NCBI RefSeq assembly: GCF_020524045.1
Contig: NZ_JAIVKL010000001.1
Span: 62,001 to 126,000, forward strand
From: Metabacillus litoralis
GTDB taxonomy: Bacteria; Bacillota; Bacilli; Bacillales; Bacillaceae
Length of the DNA: 64,000 nt
Direction of reading: 5' to 3'
Part shown: positions 8,458 to 15,737 of the stretch, in pieces
Numbering within the stretch: position 1 is the stretch's first letter
Layout of the letters: each line of letters begins with the position of its first letter
Translations under genes and position numbers: made by a program
The notes under the pieces: model-generated
What the model saw: only the letters and a program-made list of their open reading frames with translations
Database searches by the model: none
Told to the model about the DNA's origin: nothing

Positions 8458-9231
8458 ATGACAACTATTATCCAAGGCTTTTTATTAGCTCTTCAATTTT
8501 TAACAAGAATTCCCATTCCAATATCACTTCCTTGGAAAAAGGAGACAATTAAAGTTGCACTTATTTCTTTTGGACTTGTTGGATTTGTTATCGGAGGAAT
8601 TTTAACTGGATTTCTTTATTTCGCTTATCCTTTGTTGCCATATTGGATGTCAGCTTTTGCCATTATCTCATTTTGGGTGTTCTTAACAGGTGGTTTACAT
8701 CTTGATGGATTAATGGATGTAGCAGATGCATTAGGATCAAATGCTTCATTGGAAAAGCAACGTGAAATTATGAAAGATCCTCATGTGGGGAGTTTTTCTG
8801 TGCTTACTGTTGTTTTTCATTTAGGGTGGAAAACAGCATTTGTTTATGGATTGTTTACAATTGATACCATAGAGTTTTATCAATTATCTCTCATTTTTTT
8901 ATTTGTACCAGCATGTAGTCGTTTACTAGCTCTTTATCTTTTATATTTTGTTCCCGTTATGAAACAGGAAGGACTTGCTTATGAATGGAAAAAACACCTT
9001 TCATACAAAGACGCCATTATAGCAGTCTTACCAATTGCTTTCATCGTTTTTTTTGCTCCGATCATGGCGTATCTTTTCGTAGCTTATTGTTTTATTTTTT
9101 TCATTTTACAACTTCTTATAAAGAAAACCTTTCATGGAATAAATGGAGACGTAGTAGGTGCTTCAATAGAAGGAGGAGAACTATGGGGGCTAGCACTAGC
9201 TTGGATGTATATCTCATTCGTCATGGTTTAA
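8458..9231 (+). CDS. cobS: Adenosylcobinamide-GDP ribazoletransferase CobS
   Basis: A membrane enzyme that joins adenosylcobinamide-GDP and alpha-ribazole (phosphate), completing the nucleotide loop. ATG 8458 is chosen with GGAAGGG upstream; the GTG at 8440 lies inside cobU. The 257-residue protein begins with the family LALQFLTRIPIP, then GGLHLDGLMDVADALGS, and has REIMKDPHVGSFSV. The GLHLDG(x)D region is the metal-binding signature. Five or more hydrophobic segments are apparent. Its 3' end overlaps cobC by 49 bp, a tight arrangement that suggests coupled translation. Confidence 0.94.
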   Translation: MTTIIQGFLLALQFLTRIPIPISLPWKKETIKVALISFGLVGFVIGGILTGFLYFAYPLLPYWMSAFAIISFWVFLTGGLHLDGLMDVADALGSNASLEKQREIMKDPHVGSFSVLTVVFHLGWKTAFVYGLFTIDTIEFYQLSLIFLFVPACSRLLALYLLYFVPVMKQEGLAYEWKKHLSYKDAIIAVLPIAFIVFFAPIMAYLFVAYCFIFFILQLLIKKTFHGINGDVVGASIEGGELWGLALAWMYISFVMV

Positions 9232-9830
9232 CAAGATATAATCTTGAAAAGCGTTATCTAGGTTATACAAATGAACCTTTACTAAATGATCATGAAGAAC
9301 AATTTTCCAGAGTAAAAAAAGCATTAGAAAATGTGACATTTCATTATAGGTACTCAAGTGATCTTATGCGTTGTATTCAGACGATAAACCATCTTATACA
9401 AAATCAACCCGTTTGTTTAGACGAAAGGTTAAGAGAGTTGAATTTTGGAAACTGGGAAGGGCATACATATGAGATGTTAAAAAAAGAGAAAACCTACCAA
9501 GCATGGTTAGAAGATATGGATAATCTTTCTCCACCAAATGGAGAGTCTTTCTCAAAGCTTCAGAAAAGAGTTGATCTTTTCTTTGAAGATCTATATAACC
9601 TATCTATGGGAGAAAATCAGAATATTTTGATTAGTACTCACGGAGGGGTTATTATGACATGTTTGCTGAAATTCAACATTACAAAGAAGCTATGGGATTT
9701 TCCAGTGAATTATGGTAGTGGGTATAAGCTATCATTACAAAATAGAGAGGGGGAATGGGTATGCAACTCGTGGTCGGTGGTGCCTATTCAGGAAAACGAA
9801 ACATCGTCAAACAAAGTTGTGACAAGTTAG
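9183..9830 (+). CDS. cobC: Alpha-ribazole phosphatase CobC (histidine phosphatase family)
   Basis: Removes phosphate from alpha-ribazole-5'-phosphate or from adenosylcobalamin 5'-phosphate. ATG 9183 is preceded by AGGAGGAG. The reading frame stays open upstream inside cobS, but that part is only a shadow. The 215-residue protein has the phosphatase motif VYLIRHGLTRYN, with R13 and the catalytic H14. It also has LRELNFGNWEG and the C-terminal STHGGV carrying the second histidine. A histidine phosphatase of this type could act on other phosphates, but its place between cobS and a CobU-like gene supports CobC. Confidence 0.9.
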   Translation: MGASTSLDVYLIRHGLTRYNLEKRYLGYTNEPLLNDHEEQFSRVKKALENVTFHYRYSSDLMRCIQTINHLIQNQPVCLDERLRELNFGNWEGHTYEMLKKEKTYQAWLEDMDNLSPPNGESFSKLQKRVDLFFEDLYNLSMGENQNILISTHGGVIMTCLLKFNITKKLWDFPVNYGSGYKLSLQNREGEWVCNSWSVVPIQENETSSNKVVTS

Positions 9831-10189
9831 TATGGCATAGTGCCTATAATGGCGATGACTTTGTGGCATATAAAAAGTCTCTTCAACCAAATTCGACCAT
9901 CATTCTTGAAGGGTGGGAAAAATGGGTTGAAGAGCAATTAACTAATGGAAAAACAATTGATGAAGTAAGATCTTACTTTATTGAAGAAATAGATCAACTA
10001 TGCGAAATTGAAAACACATCCCCATTTCACTTTTATTTTATTATGTTAGAAATGGGTAGAGGAATTGTTCCAATGTTAGAAAAAAATCGAAATATTCGTG
10101 ATGTCTGTGGATGGCTCTTACAGTATGCGTCAAGCAAGGCTGAAGAAGTTTATTATTGTTGGCATGGTTTAGCTAAAAGAATCAAGTAA
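9761..10189 (+). CDS. Short CobU-like P-loop protein
   Basis: A 142-residue protein overlapping the cobC end by 70 bp; ATG 9761 sits about 8 nt after AGAGGGGG. It is recognisably CobU-related: a P-loop GGAYSGKR (residues 6-13), a middle block IILEGWEKWVEE resembling CobU's ILLECxTxxV, then LEMGRGIVP (GIVP at 101-104), RDVCGWLLQYAS and AEEVYYCWHGLAKRIK, which parallel the CobU C-terminus. It lacks about 40 residues after the P-loop, including the segment with the GMP-accepting histidine. That is the reverse of the divergence seen in the protein at 7907. Role unknown; it could complete or regulate CobU, or be an eroding duplicate. It ends the btu operon. Confidence 0.65.
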   Translation: MQLVVGGAYSGKRNIVKQSCDKLVWHSAYNGDDFVAYKKSLQPNSTIILEGWEKWVEEQLTNGKTIDEVRSYFIEEIDQLCEIENTSPFHFYFIMLEMGRGIVPMLEKNRNIRDVCGWLLQYASSKAEEVYYCWHGLAKRIK

Positions 10190-10313
10190 TAGCTATTTCA
10201 ATATAATTTAATAATCGTAGATTCGTCGCGAAAAACAACATACTTTATAATCAACTAAAAAACATCATACCTAGTTAAATTTGGGTTATTTTACCGATAT
10301 TAGTAAAATGTTA

Positions 10314-10342
10314 TTGAAAAATATCGAATATTCATATATTAT
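10314..10342 (+). promoter_or_regulatory. SigA-type promoter ahead of riboswitch 2
   Basis: TTGAAA at 10314-10319, a 17-nt spacer and TATTAT at 10337-10342 match the vegetative consensus at ten of twelve positions. Transcription would start about 40 nt before the aptamer. Confidence 0.65.
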
Positions 10343-10387
10343 AGCAAATAGACAATATTATATTAATTACATAGAATGCAATAAATT

Positions 10388-10556
10388 AAGATGCCTAGCG
10401 GCTTAAAAGGGAATCTGGTGAAAATCCAGAGCTGTTCCCGCAACTGTAAGTGTGGACGAAATAAGATAACCACTGTGTAAAATCTTTTTCTAGTATAAAG
10501 GTTTTACATGGGAAGGTCTTAAAGTAGATTGAAGCACAAGTCAGGAGACCTGTCTT
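10388..10556 (+). promoter_or_regulatory. Cobalamin riboswitch 2 (first of a tandem pair)
   Basis: The aptamer has AAGGGAATCTGGTGAAAATC near 10407-10426, GCTGTTCCCGCAACTGTAAG at 10431-10450 and a B12 box AAGTCAGGAGACCTGTC at 10538-10554. No full gene follows before the next aptamer. Between this aptamer and its terminator lies only a strong ribosome site with a 7-codon reading frame. Confidence 0.92.
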
Positions 10557-10593
10557 AATTTATCAAGTTTCAGTTTCTTCGGGAGGTGAGAAG

Positions 10594-10617
10594 GTGAGAC
10601 GATCGCAATACATTTAA
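10594..10617 (+). CDS. Possible 7-residue leader peptide between riboswitch 2 and its terminator
   Basis: GGGAGGTG at 10581-10588 is followed 5 nt later by GTG and six sense codons before TAA, encoding MRRSQYI. It could be a leader peptide, the stub of a lost gene, or chance. No homology can be judged at this length. Confidence 0.2.
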   Translation: MRRSQYI

Positions 10618-10659
10618 CTAGTATTTCCTTGTTGTTAAATGCTGCTTGCTGTCGTTTTC

Positions 10660-10690
10660 ATCCGCTCATAATCTTGAGCGGATTTTTTAT
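10660..10690 (+). terminator. Intrinsic terminator of riboswitch 2
   Basis: ATCCGCTCA at 10660-10668 pairs perfectly with TGAGCGGAT at 10675-10683 over a 6-nt loop, followed by a T run to 10688. It lies 105 nt after the B12 box, as expected for a transcription-terminating expression platform. Confidence 0.88.
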
Positions 10691-10801
10691 TGTTTAGTAA
10701 ATGAGAATGAGAAAATTCATGAATTGTGGATAAAAGTTTTTACGTGTTTGTTCCAGTACATAGCTTCGAGGAGCTGTTCAAGGAGTAGCACTATTTGTTT
10801 T

Positions 10802-10830
10802 TTGTCATTTCTATTTTTTATTACTCTAAT
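10802..10830 (+). promoter_or_regulatory. SigA-type promoter between the tandem riboswitches
   Basis: TTGTCA at 10802-10807, a 17-nt spacer and TCTAAT at 10825-10830 match consensus at ten of twelve positions. If active, riboswitch 3 has its own transcript and does not depend only on read-through past the terminator at 10660. Confidence 0.5.
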
Positions 10831-10863
10831 TAATGGTCATTACCATTATACTTGTAAAACGTT

Positions 10864-11036
10864 ATAGCCAAAGTTAGGTGCCACAGCAATGTTTTGCTTG
10901 GTTAAAAGGGAAGAACGGTGAAAAGCCGTCACGGTACCCGCCACTGTTATGGGGAGTTTGCATGTTAATTGTCACTGATTTAATAAAATCGGGAAGGCAC
11001 ATGTAAGCTATAATCCTAAGTCAGGAAACCTGCCTA
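10864..11036 (+). promoter_or_regulatory. Cobalamin riboswitch 3 (second of the tandem pair, cbi operon leader)
   Basis: The aptamer contains AAAAGGGAAGAACGGTGAAA at 10903-10922, GGTACCCGCCACTGTTATGG near 10933-10952 and a B12 box AAGTCAGGAAACCTGCC at 11018-11034. It directly precedes the cbi operon and is followed by a terminator. Confidence 0.93.
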
Positions 11037-11047
11037 CTTTATTCTAT

Positions 11048-11144
11048 ACACATACCTACGGGAAAATAGGTAGATGTGTTATAAATATTGCATTTTGTAT
11101 TTTTATGCGTATTTGTACACCTCTACCTAAGTAGAGGTTTTTTT
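11048..11144 (+). terminator. Antiterminator/terminator platform before cbiW
   Basis: The terminator is CCTCTAC (11120-11126) pairing with GTAGAGG (11131-11137), followed by seven T residues. Upstream, TAGGTAGATGTG at 11067-11078 can pair either with ACACATACCTA just before it or with CACCTCTACCTA at 11118-11129. The latter pairing would consume the left arm of the terminator. The two states are mutually exclusive, which is the layout expected for riboswitch control. Confidence 0.85.
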
Positions 11145-11261
11145 ATATTAAGAATAGCTTTAGCTATAAGATGTTACAAAATCTATACGAAAATCAAATA
11201 CCTATAAACGCGATGAATTATTTAAACTATTAATCAAATTAAGAAAAGGACGTGTTTAAAC

Positions 11262-11645
11262 ATGGCAACTTGGAATTTATCTGAAACAAAGCATCATGTA
11301 CTAATTTGTAATGGTAGCAGCTGTATGAGAAAAGAGGGAGAAGAAGTAACACAAGCTATTCGTGATGAAATCACAAAATTAGATTTAGATGCGAAAATTC
11401 ATACAACACGTACGCGATGTAATGGAAGATGTAAAGATGCATGTGTTGCCATTGTTTACCCAGAAGGCACTTGGTACAAGGCTTTATCTCCTGATTTAGG
11501 TAGAAAGATCGTTCAGACTCATTTAGCGGGTGGAGAAGTTTTAGAAGAAGCAGTGATTTATCATTATGAAGATGAATCATTTGTTGCTCCTGAAAAGAGT
11601 AAATCTATTAAGGGAATCACAAAACCGATTAAAGAAAGTGTCTAA
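11262..11645 (+). CDS. cbiW: Thioredoxin-like [2Fe-2S] ferredoxin, CbiW-like
   Basis: A 127-residue protein opening the cbi operon. After the HHVLICNGSSC block (Cys16 and Cys21), a second cluster CNGRCKDAC gives the cysteines expected of the thioredoxin-like [2Fe-2S] ferredoxin fold. It ends with PEGTWYKALSPD and an acidic tail. An equivalent gene heads the Bacillus megaterium cobalamin operon as cbiW. It probably supplies or relays electrons, plausibly to the iron-sulfur enzyme CbiH60 encoded next, but that partner is an inference. ATG follows an AAAAGGA site after the riboswitch terminator. Confidence 0.85.
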   Translation: MATWNLSETKHHVLICNGSSCMRKEGEEVTQAIRDEITKLDLDAKIHTTRTRCNGRCKDACVAIVYPEGTWYKALSPDLGRKIVQTHLAGGEVLEEAVIYHYEDESFVAPEKSKSIKGITKPIKESV

Positions 11646-11703
11646 TTCACACTTGGTGAACTAGGTTTGTAGAACTAGTAACCTATGAAAGGATGATCAT
11701 ATT

Positions 11704-13344
11704 TTGCGAGGAAAGTTACTTGTCATTGGCTTTGGTCCAGGAAGCTTTGAACATATGACAAATCGAGCAATGGAAGCAATAAAAGAAAGTGACTATATTA
11801 TTGGTTATAAAACATATGTTGATTTAATTAAAGATCTCCTCACAAATCAAGAAATCATTAGTACAGGAATGTCTGAGGAAGTCAGTCGTGCCCAGGCAGC
11901 TGTTCGTTACGCAGAAGAAGGGAAAACCGTAGCAGTGATTTCTAGTGGAGATGCTGGAGTTTATGGGATGGCAGGTCTTGTTTATGAGGTACTCATTGAA
12001 AAGGGTTGGAAAGAAGCAACTGGTGTGTCAGTAGAGGTGATTCCTGGTATATCTGCGATCAATTCTTGCGCATCTTTACTTGGTGCACCAGTTATGCATG
12101 ATGCCTGCACAATTAGTTTAAGTGATCATTTAACACCATGGGACTTAATTGAAAAACGACTAGAAGCTGCAGCACTAGCCGATTTTGTTGTCACTTTATA
12201 TAATCCGAAAAGTGGTCGTCGTACAAGACAAATTCAAGAGGCACAAAGAATTTTACTGAAATATCGATCACCACGTACACCTGTAGGACTTGTCAAAAGC
12301 GCTTACCGTGATCGACAGCATATTGAAATTACTGATCTTGAGCATATGCTAGATTTTGATATTGGCATGTTAACAACCGTTGTCATTGGAAATTCCTCAA
12401 CCTTTTTATATGACAATAAAATTATCACACCAAGAGGATATCAACGAAAATATACGTTAAACACAACAGAGCAGCGATTAAGACCACATGAACGTTTACG
12501 CCATGAAAATGAGCCCTGGGCCCTTCATCAAGGGAAAAATGACTCTGTAACAAATGTTGCTGTAAAGGAAAAAAAGGGACTAGCTTCAGAATCAACAATT
12601 TCTTCCTTAGAATTAGCCGTTGAAGCGCTTAGAAAGGTAGAAAAAAATCAGACTTTTGAGAACACTCCTCGTGCAGCTGTTCATCATCCTGTAGAGTCTA
12701 TCTTCGAATTTGCTGTTAGCCCTGGTATTGCCAACAAAAAATTCACACCATCACAGCTCATTACATTAGCAGAAGTTGTTGGTGAAGAAGGATCAATGGA
12801 GTATACTCCACATCATCAAATTTATGTAAAAGTTCCTACAGCAGAGCCAGAAAGGGTAACGCAAAAATTAGAGGATGTTGGGTTTATTTTAGAGCCAATC
12901 GGAGATGTTTTTCAAATAAAAGCATGTGACTTTTGTGAGGGTGAGAAAAAAAATTCCATACCTCATGCAGAAGAAATTCATCAAAAGCTAAGTGGTCTTG
13001 ATTTACCAAAAGAATTAAAGCTAGGTTTTAATGGTTGTGGAATGGCTTGCTTTGGTGCTGTTAACGAAGATATTGGTATTGTGTTTAGAAAAGGGAAATT
13101 TGATTTATTTTTAGGAGCCAAAACTGTTGGTAGAACCGCACATGCAGGACAGCCTGTTGCAGAGGGAATTGAGCCTGATGAAATTGTCGAATTAATTGAA
13201 AAAATCGTTTTAGAGTACAAAGAAAAAGGACATCCAAATGAGCGTTTTTTCAAATATTTCAAACGTGTGGGTAAAATTCAACACTATCAATATAAAGACA
13301 TGACACCAAAGATTGAAATAGAACCAGCTCCTTGTGGAGATTAA
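11704..13344 (+). CDS. cbiH60: CbiH60: cobalt-precorrin-3 C17-methyltransferase fused to a sirohaem-reductase-like domain
   Basis: It ring-contracts and methylates cobalt-factor III. The 546-residue protein starts at TTG 11704 after AAAGGATG. Residues 1 to about 245 form the SAM methyltransferase CbiH, with VIGFGPGSFEHMT, ISSGDAGVYGMAG and VTLYNPKSGRR. After a linker comes a domain of the nitrite/sulfite reductase type, holding CDFCEGE and GFNGCGMACFGAVNED, which provide cysteines for a 4Fe-4S centre. This long form, roughly twice the size of enteric CbiH, is the one described from Bacillus megaterium. The CDFC and CGMAC cysteines are intact. Confidence 0.92.
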   Translation: MRGKLLVIGFGPGSFEHMTNRAMEAIKESDYIIGYKTYVDLIKDLLTNQEIISTGMSEEVSRAQAAVRYAEEGKTVAVISSGDAGVYGMAGLVYEVLIEKGWKEATGVSVEVIPGISAINSCASLLGAPVMHDACTISLSDHLTPWDLIEKRLEAAALADFVVTLYNPKSGRRTRQIQEAQRILLKYRSPRTPVGLVKSAYRDRQHIEITDLEHMLDFDIGMLTTVVIGNSSTFLYDNKIITPRGYQRKYTLNTTEQRLRPHERLRHENEPWALHQGKNDSVTNVAVKEKKGLASESTISSLELAVEALRKVEKNQTFENTPRAAVHHPVESIFEFAVSPGIANKKFTPSQLITLAEVVGEEGSMEYTPHHQIYVKVPTAEPERVTQKLEDVGFILEPIGDVFQIKACDFCEGEKKNSIPHAEEIHQKLSGLDLPKELKLGFNGCGMACFGAVNEDIGIVFRKGKFDLFLGAKTVGRTAHAGQPVAEGIEPDEIVELIEKIVLEYKEKGHPNERFFKYFKRVGKIQHYQYKDMTPKIEIEPAPCGD

Positions 13345-13389
13345 GAAAGTTTCACGAAAACATCCTAAAAAAAGATCGGAGAGATGAAT

Positions 13390-14298
13390 ATGAAAGCAGT
13401 ATTATTAGTTGGCCATGGTAGTCGTGATCCTCAGGGAAATGAACAAGTTCGACAAACGATTGAGGAGTTAATGCCATCTCTTGATAGTGAATTACTAATT
13501 GAAACATGCTTTTTAGAATTTGAAAGACCAACAATTAACCAAGGAATTCAAACGTGTGTTGAAAAGGGAGCAACAAGTATTTTCGTGATTCCTCTTATGC
13601 TTTTAGCAGCAGGACATTCGAAGATTCATATTCCAGCAGCGATTGATGAAGCAAAGGAAAAGTATCCTCATGTTAGCTTTACATATGGTAGACCATTCGG
13701 TATTCATGAAGAAACATTAGAAATTTGCAAAAGTCGATTAGAAGAAGTTGGCGAAGAAATTAATGAACATGATCCAGATACAGCGGTGATTTTATTAGGC
13801 CGTGGTGGTAGTGATCACGATGCAAATAGTGATTTATATAAGATTACTAGATTATTATGGGAAAAGCTTTCTTATAAATTTGTAGAGCCAGCTTTTATGG
13901 GTGTAACTGATCCCCTTATAAAAGAGGGTGTTGATCGCTGTATAAAACTAGGTGCAAAGAAAATCGTCATACTACCTTATTTCTTGTTTACAGGTGTATT
14001 AATTAAACGACTAGAACTTTTAATCGAAGAATTTCAGCAAAGCTATCCAGAAGTTGAATTTAAGCTAGCAGGTTATTTCGGGTTTCATGAACGTCTAAAG
14101 AAGATTATTTCTGATCGAATTCAAGAAGCAATACAAGGCGAAGTGAAAATGAATTGTGATACATGTGTATACCGAATTGATGCCATGCAGCATATTGATC
14201 ACCATCACCACCATGATCATGACCATCATCACGAACACGATCACCATCATAACCATGATCACAAACATGAACATCATCATGAGGTTCAAAAAATATGA
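13390..14298 (+). CDS. cbiX: Sirohydrochlorin cobaltochelatase CbiX, long form with His-rich tail
   Basis: CbiX inserts cobalt into sirohydrochlorin, committing the tetrapyrrole to the oxygen-independent route. ATG 13390 is preferred over ATG 13384 because GGAGA lies 7 nt upstream of it. The 302-residue protein has two chelatase repeats, beginning LLVGHGSRDPQGN and ILLGRGGSDHDAN. The first carries the active-site histidine and both carry typical metal residues. Near the C-terminus there is a NCDTC pair of cysteines, followed by a tail of about 35 residues made mostly of His, Asp and Glu, ending shortly before the stop. The tail probably buffers cobalt. The stop overlaps cbiJ (ATGA). Confidence 0.95.
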   Translation: MKAVLLVGHGSRDPQGNEQVRQTIEELMPSLDSELLIETCFLEFERPTINQGIQTCVEKGATSIFVIPLMLLAAGHSKIHIPAAIDEAKEKYPHVSFTYGRPFGIHEETLEICKSRLEEVGEEINEHDPDTAVILLGRGGSDHDANSDLYKITRLLWEKLSYKFVEPAFMGVTDPLIKEGVDRCIKLGAKKIVILPYFLFTGVLIKRLELLIEEFQQSYPEVEFKLAGYFGFHERLKKIISDRIQEAIQGEVKMNCDTCVYRIDAMQHIDHHHHHDHDHHHEHDHHHNHDHKHEHHHEVQKI

Positions 14299-15074
14299 TT
14301 TTGTTTTTGGCCGGAACTAGTGATGCAAGAGAGCTAGCACTTCAAATACAAAGCGTAGGATACAGCATTGTCACAACAGTTGTGACTGAAAACGCAGGAA
14401 GTGAAATGGAAAAAGTAGGACTGAAAGTGATCGTTGGAAGACTTACAAGTGAAGATTTTACTAGAATTATTACACAACAAAAATTCACATTAGTTGTTGA
14501 TGCATCCCATCCGTTTGCAGAGGAAGCAAGTATTCAAGCAAGAAAGGGTGCACAAGATGCGAATGTCCCGTACATTCGCTATGAAAGAGAATCACAGGAT
14601 TTTCTTCATCCTCTAATTACACTTGTTGATAGCTATGCGGATGCAGCTGAAAAAGCAGCCGAAAAACAAGGTGTCATTATGTTAACAACTGGAAGTAAAA
14701 CATTACAGGTTTTCACAGAAAAGCTACTTCCACTTGACAACACACGTGTGATTGCAAGAATGCTACCACGAAAAGATAATATGGAAAAATGCGCGGAATT
14801 AGGTTTTCCCCAAAAAGATATTGTAGCGATTCAAGGGCCTTTTACTAAGGATTTTAACACCGCTCTTTATAAACAATATGGGGTAACAACAATGATTACA
14901 AAAGAAAGCGGAAAAGCAGGCTCTGTTGATGAGAAGCTTGATGCAGCAATTGAGCTAGGAATTGAAGTCATTATGATTAAACGACCGAAGATAGATTATG
15001 GACAATCTTTTTCAACGTTTTCAGATGTTTTACATAAAATTGATGAACTATTACCAAAACCAATATCTATTTAG
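14295..15074 (+). CDS. cbiJ: Cobalt-precorrin-6A reductase CbiJ
   Basis: Reduces the corrin macrocycle of cobalt-precorrin-6A. The 259-residue protein opens with ILFLAGTSDARELA, the family nucleotide-binding start. It contains VVDASHPFAEEAS, YIRYERES, LLTTGSKTL-like sequence and ITKESGKAGSVDEKLDAA, all typical of CbiJ/CobK. The length is normal. It overlaps cbiX by four bases and lies 12 bp before cbiC. Its electron donor is NADH or NADPH, going by the family. Confidence 0.94.
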   Translation: MILFLAGTSDARELALQIQSVGYSIVTTVVTENAGSEMEKVGLKVIVGRLTSEDFTRIITQQKFTLVVDASHPFAEEASIQARKGAQDANVPYIRYERESQDFLHPLITLVDSYADAAEKAAEKQGVIMLTTGSKTLQVFTEKLLPLDNTRVIARMLPRKDNMEKCAELGFPQKDIVAIQGPFTKDFNTALYKQYGVTTMITKESGKAGSVDEKLDAAIELGIEVIMIKRPKIDYGQSFSTFSDVLHKIDELLPKPISI

Positions 15075-15086
15075 GAGGAAAATAAA

Positions 15087-15734
15087 ATGGATTTTTTAAC
15101 AGATTTTAAACCTTTAACAGTCCAACCACAAGAAATTGAAGGAATTAGCTTTGAGATGATTGATTCTGAATTTGGAGAGCACTCCTTTACAGAGGAACAA
15201 TATAAAGTTGTTCAACGTGTTGTTCACGCATCAGCTGATTTTGAATTAGGTCATAGTATGATTATCCATGAAAAAGCCATTCAAGCTGGAATTGATGCGA
15301 TACGTAACGGAGAACAAGTTTATGCTGATGTACAAATGATTTTAGCTGGAGTAAGCAAAGCACGTATTGAAAAGCATGGCGGTAGTGTAAATGTGTATAT
15401 TTCTGATCCTGATGTGATGAAGGAAGCTAAAAGCTTAAACACCACTCGAGCAATTATTTCGGTTAGAAAAGCCATTCAACAGTTTGATGGAGGAATTTTC
15501 GCGATTGGTAATGCTCCTACAGCTTTATTAGAGCTTATACGCCTTGTTAAAGCCGGAATAGCTAAACCTAGTCTTGTTATTGGACTTCCGGTGGGCTTTG
15601 TTTCAGCACCAGAATCTAAAGAGGAATTAGCAAAATTAGATATTCCTTTTATTACAAATGTAGGTAGAAAAGGTGGTAGTACCGTTACGGTTGCAGCGTT
15701 AAATGCAATCTCTCTTTTAGCTGAAAAGGAATAA
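15087..15734 (+). CDS. cbiC: Cobalt-precorrin-8 methylmutase CbiC
   Basis: Moves the methyl group from C11 to C12, giving cobyrinic acid. The 215-residue protein has the family's active-site histidine region QRVVHASADFE. It also has GNAPTALLELIRL and the C-terminal PFITNVGRKGGSTVTVAALNA. It starts at ATG 15087 after a clear AGGAGG site. It is placed in the operon just before cbiD, as in other Bacillus cbi operons. Confidence 0.94.
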   Translation: MDFLTDFKPLTVQPQEIEGISFEMIDSEFGEHSFTEEQYKVVQRVVHASADFELGHSMIIHEKAIQAGIDAIRNGEQVYADVQMILAGVSKARIEKHGGSVNVYISDPDVMKEAKSLNTTRAIISVRKAIQQFDGGIFAIGNAPTALLELIRLVKAGIAKPSLVIGLPVGFVSAPESKEELAKLDIPFITNVGRKGGSTVTVAALNAISLLAEKE

Positions 15735-15737
15735 AAA

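Noticed and set aside
8985-9182. N-terminal extension of cobC inside cobS
   Set aside because: The extension reads through cobS in another frame. The strong AGGAGGAG site and normal phosphatase length support ATG 9183.
10646-10867. 73-codon frame between the tandem riboswitches
   Set aside because: It runs through the terminator of riboswitch 2, lacks a ribosome site and has no protein-like texture.
14095-14289. Minus-strand frame rich in Met and Val opposite the CbiX tail
   Set aside because: It is the complement of the His/Asp codon repeat in cbiX; a shadow of low-complexity coding DNA.
14160-14290. Short CAT/CAC-rich repeats considered as a CRISPR-like or tandem DNA array
   Set aside because: The repeats are codon-level in frame with cbiX and encode a His-rich tail. 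There are no spacers. No CRISPR array was seen anywhere in the window.
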